Assembly (NCBI GenBank): GCA_018065035.1
Contig: JAGHUC010000015.1
Coordinates: 1 to 38,945, forward strand
Reading direction: 5' to 3'
DNA from: Candidatus Egerieousia equi
GTDB lineage: Bacteria; Bacteroidota; Bacteroidia; Bacteroidales; UBA932
Length of the DNA stretch: 38,945 nt
Shown: one piece after another, positions 1 to 6,777 of the stretch
How positions within the stretch are numbered: the stretch's first letter is position 1
How the letters are laid out: each line of letters starts with the position of its first letter
Notes under the pieces: model-generated
The model's database searches: none
Told to the model about the DNA's origin: nothing
Seen by the model: only the letters and a program-made list of their open reading frames with translations
Made by a program: the position numbers and the translations under genes

Positions 1-82
1 GGGCTATACCAAACTTGCTGCTTTTCGCAAGTTCTCGCTTTCCAGCAAGTTTGCGCCCTCCGCTATACCGCTGATGCGGTAT
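1..82. repeat. nested inverted repeats at the left edge
   Basis: AAACTTGCTG (11-20) is the exact reverse complement of CAGCAAGTTT (43-52). GGGC (1-4) and GCCC (55-58) could extend this into a larger stem-loop. The inner AACTTGC (12-18) can instead pair with GCAAGTT (27-33), so the two folds compete. A second perfect hairpin follows, ATACCGC (65-71) with GCGGTAT (76-82) and a 4-nt loop. GCTATACC occurs twice (3-10 and 62-69). The block lies just past the stop codon of the minus-strand gene at 110-1534, so it could end that transcript, but no T-run follows on the minus strand. It may be an intergenic palindromic repeat cut by the window edge. Confidence 0.5.
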
Positions 83-109
83 TCTGAATTGTTCCAAGCC
101 GTTCACAGA

Positions 110-1534
110 CTATGTGATGCTGTCGGTGATTTCCACGCCGTTCATGGCGCAGTTTTCCTTTGTGCTCACGTTAATGAATATGCCCTGAGGAATGAAACCA
201 AGGATTTTCTCGTGATAGTAGCTGAGGTCCACAATACCGGCAATGTCATCGAAGCTGACTTTGGAAAGCAGGGGATAACGGCTCTTTGGAATGCGGTAGA
301 ATGAACCATCGCCGGTGGAAAGGTATAAATGATTTTCGGTGATGGCTGCAAGAGCCTGGGTAATGGTATATTCAGTTTCAGGGTATTTGTTGTGTGATTC
401 GTAGTTTCCAAAAAGGTTGTCCAAGTCCTCGAAGGTCATATCGGTCTTCACAAGCTGCTCCAGGTCAAGCCAGTGCTTTTCAGATATCGGTGTGAAGCGG
501 AGGCATTCCTCTCCCTGCGGGCCTTGCACCGTTTCAACATCAAAGCTTTCAATATCGGTGTCGCGCAACATCTTGCCGCGAGGAAGCCTCAGACTGCCGC
601 GAGGATCGATCAGGGTCAGGCACAGCAAATCATCTTCCATGTACATCATCCCTTCATAGCATATACATTCAATGCGCTGCCGTTTCCTGTTTACAAGGTA
701 ACGTGTTACCATATATCCGTTTGAAACCGTGGAGAAGTACCAGTAATCGTTGTCATTGGCTTTCCAGATACTGCCATCCTCAATCCTGAAGACTTTCTTG
801 TTCTGCAAGTCCAGATTGGTACTGTACAGAACTTCGTTGCTGGTACACCGGCTGTGGTTGTCCAGTATGTCCTTGAACATGGAATACAGCAGCATGCGGT
901 TTGGTTCGAAGTCCTCCTCTTCCATATAGTTCCTGCATCTTGCCAAAGTGGGGTTGTAGCCGTAGATTGCATTGTCCTTCATAGGGGCTTCAAGGAAATC
1001 CAGCAGCGTCTTGAAATCCTTGCGTATATCCTTCACATCGCCACGACCCTTGTCATACAACGGCAGAAGCTTCAGAGCCAGCATTATTATTATCAGCACA
1101 TTCACTTCCCGCTTCTCACTGGCTTCCTTTATTCCACCGGCGATAGTGTTGAAATCATTTTCTCCAGCCGCATCCTTAAGTTCATCAGCCTCGTTGCCAT
1201 ATATGAACTTTATGAGTTCCACGCAGGCCTTGCAATGCTTTTTGGGGAGAATGCCGCCAAGCTTATTGGCGGTATAGTAGTCACTGCTCTGCTTATATTC
1301 GGCGAGGAATTTGTCAAAATCAATATCGGCAAAGTTCTTTGCGTAATTGCACAGGCGTTCATACACTGCGCGCTTTATGAATCTGTTGTTGCCACCGATC
1401 TTTGAAAGCGAATTGTTGCCGCTGACCTGAAAGCCCACGAATTCGCTGAGTTCCTTGTTCGTGTTGAAGAATATCCTCAAGCGGGAGACAGTATTGAGTT
1501 TTTCTTCTATTTCATTTTTCGTAAGAGAAGTCAT
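110..1534 (-). CDS. hypothetical protein, 474 aa, possible N-terminal helix-turn-helix
   Basis: I do not recognise this protein. It has no signal peptide or membrane segment and looks cytoplasmic. The first 80 residues are helical, and the stretch around residues 28-62 (from NKELSEFVGF onward) has the rhythm of a helix-turn-helix domain, which is an inference only. The middle is helical and charged. The C-terminal half is richer in aromatic residues and beta-prone (for example DNDYWYFSTVSNGYMVTRYL at about 262-281). The start ATG lies 50 bp downstream of a good minus-strand -7 box at 1584-1591. It is transcribed away from the RNA element at 1726-1985, and its position at the edge of an accessory block suggests a mobile or defence-related origin. 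Confidence 0.7.
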   Translation of the reverse strand: MTSLTKNEIEEKLNTVSRLRIFFNTNKELSEFVGFQVSGNNSLSKIGGNNRFIKRAVYERLCNYAKNFADIDFDKFLAEYKQSSDYYTANKLGGILPKKHCKACVELIKFIYGNEADELKDAAGENDFNTIAGGIKEASEKREVNVLIIIMLALKLLPLYDKGRGDVKDIRKDFKTLLDFLEAPMKDNAIYGYNPTLARCRNYMEEEDFEPNRMLLYSMFKDILDNHSRCTSNEVLYSTNLDLQNKKVFRIEDGSIWKANDNDYWYFSTVSNGYMVTRYLVNRKRQRIECICYEGMMYMEDDLLCLTLIDPRGSLRLPRGKMLRDTDIESFDVETVQGPQGEECLRFTPISEKHWLDLEQLVKTDMTFEDLDNLFGNYESHNKYPETEYTITQALAAITENHLYLSTGDGSFYRIPKSRYPLLSKVSFDDIAGIVDLSYYHEKILGFIPQGIFINVSTKENCAMNGVEITDSIT

Positions 1535-1583
1535 AGTCGTTAAAATAATACCGATAATGTATGCTTATGTGGCCTTTATTGGT

Positions 1584-1591
1584 CAAAATTA
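1584..1591 (-). promoter_or_regulatory. -7 promoter box for the 110-1534 gene
   Basis: On the minus strand the sequence reads TAATTTTG, a perfect match to the Bacteroidota -7 consensus TAnnTTTG, 50 bp upstream of the ATG. I see no clear TTTG at the expected -33 distance. The palindrome at 1607-1618 occupies that place. Confidence 0.55.
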
Positions 1592-1606
1592 GCAAATAAT
1601 GTTAAA

Positions 1607-1618
1607 ATGTGCGCACAT
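1607..1618. promoter_or_regulatory. 12-bp palindrome, candidate operator
   Basis: ATGTGCGCACAT is a perfect palindrome. It begins 15 bp upstream of the minus-strand -7 box at 1584-1591, where a -33 element would lie, so it could be an operator for the 110-1534 gene. No second copy was noticed in the window. Confidence 0.3.
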
Positions 1619-1690
1619 AAGGTTTTTTCTCCATAATATTGCCGCACCCACAGGCTTCCGGAGGGAATGATGAAAAATTTCAATACTCCT

Positions 1691-1703
1691 GAGCATCAGT
1701 TGC
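1691..1703 (+). repeat. 13-nt upstream element complementary to the RNA core (copy 1)
   Basis: GAGCATCAGTTGC is the exact reverse complement of GCAACTGATGCTC at 1811-1823 inside the downstream RNA. The same relation exists in copy 2 (8617-8627 with 8752-8762). The element ends 11 bp before the -7 box, so if that promoter is used it is not part of the transcript. Confidence 0.6.
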
Positions 1704-1714
1704 AAAAAAATGCT

Positions 1715-1722
1715 TAATTTTG
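1715..1722 (+). promoter_or_regulatory. -7 promoter box of structured RNA copy 1
   Basis: TAATTTTG matches TAnnTTTG and aligns with TAACTTTG in copy 2 (8641-8648). The 5' GNRA hairpin of the RNA starts 5 bp downstream, which suits a transcription start near 1727. A TTG lies only 12 bp upstream, too near for a canonical -33 element. Confidence 0.55.
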
Positions 1723-1725
1723 AAA

Positions 1726-1985
1726 CTGGTAGCAATACCAATATATAATTCAAAGGCATTGCATAGTCTTACTTGATAAACCCGGCCAAGGTTATGAAAT
1801 GGAGACGGATGCAACTGATGCTCTTTTTGCCGAAATTCATAGGCTTTCAGCCAATGACTTTGGCGCGGAGTATTGTTTCTTCGTATATCTATTTCGGGTA
1901 AATTATCCTTGGCCGGATGTGGAATGAAAATTCCGCAGTTTCCCTCAAGTAATGTACGGGTGCAATAGTATCCGCGCCTTTTTTT
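1726..1985 (+). ncRNA. candidate structured non-coding RNA, copy 1
   Basis: This region is about 260 nt, has no convincing reading frame, and resembles 8654-8918. The visible structure is as follows. A 5' hairpin TGGTA/TACCA has a GCAA tetraloop (1727-1740). Long helix P2 joins CCGGCCAAGG (1782-1791) to CCTTGGCCGG (1907-1916). Hairpin 1837-1857 has two 4-bp stems. Long helix P3 joins GGCGCGGA (1862-1869) to TCCGCGCC (1971-1978). A GAAA-capped 8-bp hairpin lies at 1918-1937, and seven Ts follow at 1979-1985. P2 and P3 interleave, so together they form a pseudoknot. Unpaired blocks shared with copy 2 are GGAGACG (1801-1807), GCAACTGATGCTC (1811-1823), GGAGTATT (1867-1874) and TTCCCTCAA (1940-1948). 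It could be a trans-acting RNA or a leader of the operon starting at 2032. I cannot assign it to a known family. Confidence 0.65.
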
Positions 1986-2031
1986 ATATATGTCCATGCA
2001 GGATTTTGTGGAAATATAATATGTCATAGTT

Positions 2032-2241
2032 ATGAGAGCTTTTATAGTCAAGCCAAAAAGAGAGAAAAGGGCGAGTGATTTCGTCCTTACACCGGGGATG
2101 GTGGTAACCGTGCAGTCCCGAAGCAATGGTGGCAGTCCATATATGGATGAGATACGGGAAAGGTACATGCAGATGTATTTCATAGATATCCGCAAGGCCT
2201 GCTGCAATTTGAGCGATTTTGAAATAAAAAGAGCATTCTGA
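2032..2241 (+). CDS. hypothetical protein, 69 aa
   Basis: This small basic protein is not recognised. It has no signal peptide or membrane helix and two cysteines near the C-terminus (residues 57-58). Its stop codon ends one base before the ATG of the M48 protease gene, so it is probably the first gene of the 2032-4729 operon. It begins 46 bp after the U-tract of the RNA at 1726-1985, so transcription could reach it by read-through. No TAnnTTTG box lies between them. The tight coupling to the next gene is the main reason to call it real. Confidence 0.55.
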   Translation: MRAFIVKPKREKRASDFVLTPGMVVTVQSRSNGGSPYMDEIRERYMQMYFIDIRKACCNLSDFEIKRAF

Positions 2242-2242
2242 G

Positions 2243-3142
2243 ATGCGCGCTTCCGATTTCATACATCCCGATGATGCCGCCGCTTTGGAGAGGCTCAGGA
2301 ACATTCCGGCTCTCCCTTCGGTCATGAAAAAAGTGTTTGAGTTGGGTTACGACCAGATAATGTGGAGTGAAAACGTTACCACGAATTTACGTCTTGGGCC
2401 ATCGCAAGTGCCAGAGGTGTATAATCTCTTGCCTCCTATATGCAGGCAGCTGGGGATTCCTGTGCCTGAACTCTATCTTAACATGAATCCACTTCCAAAT
2501 TCCTGGACATCGGGACAGGACAGGGTATATATAGTTATTACACTAGGCCTTGTAAGAAGATGTTCTGATGAGGAGATAAAAGCCGCTCTTGCGCATGAGT
2601 GCGGGCATATAATCTGCAATCACGTTCTATATAACACTTTGGCGGAAGCAATATATTCTTTTGGTGACACCCTGATGGAATCTCTCATTGGTCAGGCTAT
2701 AAACATTGTAATAATGAAAGGCATAAGGCAGGCTTTGAACGCATGGCAAAGGGCATCGGAACTGTCGGCAGACAGAGTGGCCTGTATGGTAACTTCAGCT
2801 GGAACCCTGGTCCGCACCTTGGCAAAAATTGAAAGGATACCTTGTTTCATATTGCAGAATCTGAATTTTGACGCTTGGGCGGCACAGGGTGAAGATTATG
2901 AGCTGTTAAAGAACGGAAGTGCCTGGAGCAAGATTGTGCGCTATATGGCCAATTCTGATATGGATCATCCATATACACCGGTCCGTGTTTATGAGGCAAT
3001 GAAGTGGGAGAAAAGCAAGGCTTGTGTTATGCTGAAAAACGGTTTGAAACTCATTGTCAACGGTCAGATATGCCCTGTTTGCGGCAATCCGTTGACACAG
3101 GGATGGCAGTTCTGCAAGAAATGCGGGGCTAAATTGCAGTAA
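2243..3142 (+). CDS. M48-family zinc metalloprotease with C-terminal zinc ribbon
   Basis: A 299-aa protein with the gluzincin signature HECGH at residues 118-122 (two zinc-binding His and the catalytic Glu). A third ligand is likely E173 in ELSADR (173-178), the usual ExxxD arrangement of M48 (HtpX/Ste24-like) peptidases. Residues 277-299 form a CxxC...CxxC zinc ribbon. Hydrophobic stretches around 125-165 might associate with membrane, but there is no N-terminal signal. M48 enzymes usually cleave membrane or misfolded proteins; the substrate here is unknown. It sits in a short-gap operon with three membrane proteins, two of which also end in zinc ribbons, which suggests a shared complex. Confidence 0.88.
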   Translation: MRASDFIHPDDAAALERLRNIPALPSVMKKVFELGYDQIMWSENVTTNLRLGPSQVPEVYNLLPPICRQLGIPVPELYLNMNPLPNSWTSGQDRVYIVITLGLVRRCSDEEIKAALAHECGHIICNHVLYNTLAEAIYSFGDTLMESLIGQAINIVIMKGIRQALNAWQRASELSADRVACMVTSAGTLVRTLAKIERIPCFILQNLNFDAWAAQGEDYELLKNGSAWSKIVRYMANSDMDHPYTPVRVYEAMKWEKSKACVMLKNGLKLIVNGQICPVCGNPLTQGWQFCKKCGAKLQ

Positions 3143-3174
3143 TAAGTCTGAAATGAATTGTTAAAACTAAAGAT

Positions 3175-3639
3175 ATGAAAAGTAAAGTTGTTGCAGCCTT
3201 GCTGGCTATTTTCCTCGGAGGTCTGGGAGCCCACAAATTCTATTTGGGAAAAATCGGACAGGGATTTTTGTACTTGATATTCTGCTGGACCTGGATTCCT
3301 GGGGTTGTAGCCTTGATAGAAGGCATTATATACCTGTGCTGTTCCGATGAGGAGTTTCAGGTAAAATACTGCGGAGGACGAACTGTTTATGGTTCATCAC
3401 CGGACCAAACACAATTCTATTCTACCAAAAGTGAAAAAATGGAGAAAGAACAACCGACGTTTTGCGTGAATTGTGGCCGGAAGTTGGACAAAGGCTCCCA
3501 GTTCTGCCCGAATTGCGGGAGTAAACTGATTGCCGAGCAATCCGAATCAAACATACAAACTATAGTTTGTCCTAACTGTGGTAAAAGTGTTTTATCTGAG
3601 TTTTCATCCTGTCCATATTGTAATACACGGCTTAAATAA
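3175..3639 (+). CDS. TM2-domain membrane protein with two C-terminal zinc ribbons
   Basis: A 154-aa protein. Residues 1-60 are a TM2 domain: two hydrophobic helices joined by a short turn, with the typical GGLGAHKFYLG motif near residues 15-25. Two zinc ribbons follow, CVNC...CPNC (about 97-117) and CPNC...CPYC (about 132-150). TM2 proteins are integral membrane proteins of unclear biochemical role, and the ribbons are probably cytosolic protein- or nucleic-acid-binding modules. It lies 32 bp after the M48 gene and 5 bp before the next gene. Confidence 0.88.
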   Translation: MKSKVVAALLAIFLGGLGAHKFYLGKIGQGFLYLIFCWTWIPGVVALIEGIIYLCCSDEEFQVKYCGGRTVYGSSPDQTQFYSTKSEKMEKEQPTFCVNCGRKLDKGSQFCPNCGSKLIAEQSESNIQTIVCPNCGKSVLSEFSSCPYCNTRLK

Positions 3640-3644
3640 ATCTT

Positions 3645-4178
3645 ATGATACTGATCATTATAATAACTGTTATAGTAATAGCGGTAATATACAAAGAAGC
3701 GAATAAGCCTGTAAGAAAATCCGCAGATTATTACGCTCGCCATAAAGAACTCCAAGGAGACTATGTGTTCCATTGTAAAGACTTGAGTACAACGGAATCC
3801 TTCATGAATCTTGGGCAAGATTCAAAAGGACTCGAATACCTTGCCTATCACAATAGACAATTATATGTGAGAATGAAAGATGGCAGGACCTTGCAGGGAA
3901 TGATAGAAAATATGTCTGCAAGATTTTCTGCAACAAGCAGGGGTGGCGGTTTGGCAACTTGTGAATTGATATCAGGCAATAAAAAGGTTACAATCATTAC
4001 CATCTGGCATCTTTTTACAGATGAGGAATGGTGGCAGATCTTTAATCTTCTGACGCATTGCGGTACCACTTACAACCTGAAAGAATATATAGAGGTCTAT
4101 AAGTTATATAATACCCAGGAAGGTAAAATAACAAGAGGTATGTATAGTGCTGCAAAAGTTATAAGCTACTTTTCATAA
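3645..4178 (+). CDS. hypothetical membrane-anchored protein, 177 aa
   Basis: Not recognised. Residues 1-17 are strongly hydrophobic (Ile/Val rich) and form a single N-terminal membrane anchor. The rest is a soluble mixed alpha/beta domain of about 155 residues with no cysteine pairs, so it is the only large product of this operon without a zinc ribbon. It starts 5 bp after the TM2 gene and ends 14 bp before the next gene, so it is almost certainly co-transcribed. Confidence 0.75.
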   Translation: MILIIIITVIVIAVIYKEANKPVRKSADYYARHKELQGDYVFHCKDLSTTESFMNLGQDSKGLEYLAYHNRQLYVRMKDGRTLQGMIENMSARFSATSRGGGLATCELISGNKKVTIITIWHLFTDEEWWQIFNLLTHCGTTYNLKEYIEVYKLYNTQEGKITRGMYSAAKVISYFS

Positions 4179-4192
4179 ATGGAGGTTGTTAA

Positions 4193-4729
4193 ATGATAGG
4201 TGCTGGATTCATTGCGGCTAAGTTCGCAAACAAATTTTTTGAGAAAAGCGTGTTCAAGACCATAAAGAGGCACGCATTCTGGGGAGCTTTGATTATGATG
4301 CTTCCGGATTTCGGTCTGGGTACAATTGCTTTTATCTTTGTGCTCTGGCACATGTATTCCAAAATCTGTGAGAAGTGCGGAATTTCGTTTATGGATAATT
4401 TCTGGAAATTGGTTGGAGTGGGAATATTCGTAAACATTGCCATAGCTTTGGTTGTTGATATGGCCATGTCTGTAATTTTTTTCTTCGAATTCTTCATCGT
4501 GTACTTGCAGTTTTATCTCTCGGGCAAGTTATTCGTGGAAAGCATAAAGAAGATGCCGTTGCCAAAAAGCGGGGCAGGGAATATGAACTATGGTGGGAAC
4601 AGACTATCAGCAGGTGATGGTACTCCCGCCAACACATTTTCGGGAAAGTTGACAAAGTGCCCTCATTGTGCCTTACCTGTTGATTCAAGCCACAAATTCT
4701 GCAAACATTGCGGGAAACCTATATGGTGA
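4193..4729 (+). CDS. membrane protein with C-terminal zinc ribbon, 178 aa
   Basis: Not recognised as a named family. There are about three hydrophobic segments (roughly residues 28-52, 77-95 and 97-118), a polar linker, and a CPHC...CKHC zinc ribbon at 155-175. It is the last gene of the 2032-4729 operon. Its ribbon resembles those of the M48 and TM2 proteins, so the three ribbons may bind the same partner. A GGAGG-like sequence lies just upstream of the ATG, which is uncommon for Bacteroidota genes. Confidence 0.75.
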   Translation: MIGAGFIAAKFANKFFEKSVFKTIKRHAFWGALIMMLPDFGLGTIAFIFVLWHMYSKICEKCGISFMDNFWKLVGVGIFVNIAIALVVDMAMSVIFFFEFFIVYLQFYLSGKLFVESIKKMPLPKSGAGNMNYGGNRLSAGDGTPANTFSGKLTKCPHCALPVDSSHKFCKHCGKPIW

Positions 4730-4740
4730 CTTCTTGTTTT

Positions 4741-4817
4741 TAGCGCAGTTTGTGATGGCAAAATCTTAGAAATAGCGCAGTTTGTTGCTTTAAAATTCTG
4801 GAAATAGCGCAGTTTGT
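4741..4817 (+). repeat. three direct repeats with a 32-bp period upstream of AAA ATPase 1
   Basis: TAGCGCAGTTTGT occurs exactly at 4741-4753, 4773-4785 and 4805-4817, with starts 32 bp apart, close to three helical turns. The spacer ends (AAAATnnTnGAAA) are also similar. The third copy lies just upstream of the -7 box at 4833-4840, over the expected -33 region. A related GCGCAGTTTG occurs inside the gene at 4957-4966. This looks like an iterated operator, perhaps bound by the ATPase or by an unlinked regulator. Confidence 0.75.
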
Positions 4818-4832
4818 TTGAAATAGATTACG

Positions 4833-4840
4833 TATATTTG
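4833..4840 (+). promoter_or_regulatory. -7 promoter box of AAA ATPase 1
   Basis: TATATTTG is a perfect TAnnTTTG match 23 bp before the ATG at 4864. A TTTG inside the third repeat copy (4813-4816) lies 16 bp upstream and could act as the -33 element. Confidence 0.6.
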
Positions 4841-4863
4841 CATCGTAATAAAGGGGGAACAAC

Positions 4864-6135
4864 ATGGATCTTTATGAACTTGTAAGAATACTAACCGACC
4901 AGAAGTCGGAACTTGGGAAAGTTGATGTGTCAGCACTGTGCCCGAGAAAGGAGGAAGCGCAGTTTGATCTTGACAGCGACCTTGCCCAGGTTGTCATCGG
5001 AGTCAGGCGTAGCGGCAAGTCTATGCTCTGCCTAAAAGTCCTCAAAGAATCCGGAAAGAACTTCGGTTATGTGGATTTCGATGACGAGGAACTCATAGAC
5101 CTTACCAAGAAGGATCTTAAGACTGTTCTGGAAGCTGCCTATATGGTCTATGGGGATTTCGACTACCTATTCCTAGATGAGGTGCAGAATGTTACAGGAT
5201 GGCATCTTTGGGTAAACAAACTGCTTCGTCAGAGGATACATGTTATTCTTACCGGATCTAATGCGAAACTTCTGAGCAGTGACCTTGCTACTCATTTGAC
5301 CGGTAGGTACAATGAGATTCCTCTGTTCCCGTTCAGTTTTGAGGAGTACTGCCACATGAAAGGGCTGGACACCAAGGACCTTACTACCAGAAACCAGGCT
5401 TTCATAAAGACGGCTTTCGACGAGTACATGCGGAAAGGAGGATTCCCGGAGACCTTCAAGTTGAAGAACCAGCGCAAGTATATGTCGTCATTGTTGACCG
5501 CAATTATCAGGAAGGATATTGCAAAGCGCTTCCATGTGCGTTACGTGGATGCTCTGGAAAAGATGGCGAACTACATGATAGACAACTTCTGCCAGGAGGT
5601 CGTGCCGTCCAACCTTGCGGAGAAATTCGGCTTTGGATCTGACCACACAGCAGAGAATTATTATTCATACATGAAGCAGGCGTTCCTGTTCCAGGGCATT
5701 CATAAGTTCTCTTTCAAGAGTGCTCAGCGTATCAGAGGCGAGAAGGCATATCTGGTTGATGTTGCCTTCCAGTCGGACAGGGAGGACACCCTGACTTCGG
5801 ACAATCTCGGCTTCAGGCTTGAGAACATAGTCTATATTGAACTTCTCAGGAGATATAAAGGTGAAAACATCAACGTGTTCTACTACCGGGATAATTTCGA
5901 GGTTGACTTCATCATAGTGGACAAGACGAAAGTCCTGGAACTGATTCAGGTCACTCTTAAAATGGACAAGCAGACAACCAGAACACGTGAATTGAGTGGA
6001 CTGAAGAAAGGCGCCGAACTCCTGAAATGCGAAAACCTGACGCTGCTCTCACTCTCCGAGCGAGGCGTTGAAGAATACGAAGGCCACAAAATAAACAAGT
6101 TTATGGTTGTTGACTGGCTTCTCGGAAATCAGTAA
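4864..6135 (+). CDS. AAA_14/DUF4143-type ATPase with C-terminal PD-(D/E)XK-like domain
   Basis: A 423-aa member of the common Bacteroidota/archaeal ATPase family with an N-terminal AAA_14 domain and a C-terminal DUF4143 domain. Walker A is GVRRSGKS (46-53), Walker B is LFLDEVQ (102-108), and LTGSNAKLL is the sensor-like segment of the family. The C-terminal nuclease-like fold shows E346-V-D348 and E359-L-I-Q362. The last position is Gln where an active nuclease would have Lys, so cleavage activity is doubtful. Residues around 200-280 form the helical winged-helix-like linker. The cellular role of the family is unsettled. The phased repeats just upstream are an unusual feature, shared in kind with the second paralogue at 17618. 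Confidence 0.9.
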   Translation: MDLYELVRILTDQKSELGKVDVSALCPRKEEAQFDLDSDLAQVVIGVRRSGKSMLCLKVLKESGKNFGYVDFDDEELIDLTKKDLKTVLEAAYMVYGDFDYLFLDEVQNVTGWHLWVNKLLRQRIHVILTGSNAKLLSSDLATHLTGRYNEIPLFPFSFEEYCHMKGLDTKDLTTRNQAFIKTAFDEYMRKGGFPETFKLKNQRKYMSSLLTAIIRKDIAKRFHVRYVDALEKMANYMIDNFCQEVVPSNLAEKFGFGSDHTAENYYSYMKQAFLFQGIHKFSFKSAQRIRGEKAYLVDVAFQSDREDTLTSDNLGFRLENIVYIELLRRYKGENINVFYYRDNFEVDFIIVDKTKVLELIQVTLKMDKQTTRTRELSGLKKGAELLKCENLTLLSLSERGVEEYEGHKINKFMVVDWLLGNQ

Positions 6136-6308
6136 TGTCCGGCACAGGTAACCACAATGGCGGCCCTGCTGTCTTTCCTGATGTTCAGGTCCTCCAGCAC
6201 GAACAATGTCAGCATGCGTTTGAACATGAATAGCATAGGCAACTTGTCCTGTTTCTTATTTGTAAGAATCAAAGAGCGAACATTATTTAACAAAAGGCTA
6301 TACGTTGA
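6129..6308 (-). pseudogene. possible 3' remnant of a minus-strand gene
   Basis: On the minus strand an open frame runs from 6308 down to a TGA at 6129-6131, overlapping the end of the ATPase gene. Its last 40 codons read as plausible protein (for example DKLPMLFMFKRMLTLFVLED). There is no good start codon and an in-frame TAG lies at 6309-6311. This suggests the tail of a broken gene, but chance is possible and I cannot name a family. Confidence 0.25.
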
Positions 6309-6364
6309 CTATCAGTCACTTATCCATTTGTCTTGTCAAATCCTTTGTCAAATTTCGCATTTAT

Positions 6365-6640
6365 TCAACGGCCTTTTTTACAAGCGTATTTAGTAGAGGC
6401 CCGTATTCCTTTAGAAACAATCCTTCCTTGCTCAATAAGTTGTTTTAACTGCTCTCTAATTTTATATCTTGAAATCTCCGTACCTATCCTTTGTGATATA
6501 TCAGAAATGGAACTGTTCGGATAAACCTTTAAATCTTCGTAAATCAATTCACGCAATCTATGTGGCTCAATTGTTTTGAGATTTGGTTTTCTGTTGAAAT
6601 TTTCAAGACTCAGGAAGTAATATTCCGGAGCGTTATCCAT
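6365..6640 (-). CDS. small winged-helix protein, 91 aa
   Basis: A minus-strand protein whose residues 30-85 read as a winged helix-turn-helix: helix (HRLRELIYEDLKVYPNS), helix (SISDISQRIG), recognition helix (SRYKIREQLKQLIEQG), then a wing (RIVSKGIRASTKYACK). Such domains occur as stand-alone DNA-binding proteins and as the C-terminal tail of AlbA_2-type ATP-binding proteins. The short length and nearby remnant mean this may be the surviving end of a larger gene. It is AT-rich compared with its neighbours. It faces away from the 6873 gene. Confidence 0.55.
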   Translation of the reverse strand: MDNAPEYYFLSLENFNRKPNLKTIEPHRLRELIYEDLKVYPNSSISDISQRIGTEISRYKIREQLKQLIEQGRIVSKGIRASTKYACKKGR

Positions 6641-6737
6641 CTGATTTTATGGAACTCATTTTTTGAGGCATGCCGTATAATAATAAGGCTTCGAGCATGT
6701 TCTGGTTAAATCATTATTGTATTTCGGGGGTATTATG

Positions 6738-6777
6738 GCCTGTTTTTGACAGGCTGCACCTTTTGTATATATTTTTG
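6738..6777 (+). promoter_or_regulatory. promoter of the 6873 gene, with a nearby hairpin
   Basis: TATTTTTG at 6770-6777 matches TAnnTTTG, and TTTG at 6745-6748 lies 21 bp upstream as a good -33 element. The -33 element sits in the loop of a small inverted repeat GCCTG/CAGGC (6738-6742 and 6750-6754). The leader to the ATG is about 90 nt. Apart from this I see nothing in 6641-6872. Confidence 0.5.

Noticed and set aside
1680..2207. minus-strand protein of 175 aa across the RNA region
   Set aside because: It overlaps the RNA element and the 2032 gene on the other strand, and the equivalent frame is not kept in RNA copy 2.
4741..4817. CRISPR array
   Set aside because: The repeat unit is 13 bp with 19-bp similar spacers and only three copies, at a promoter, with no cas genes in the window.
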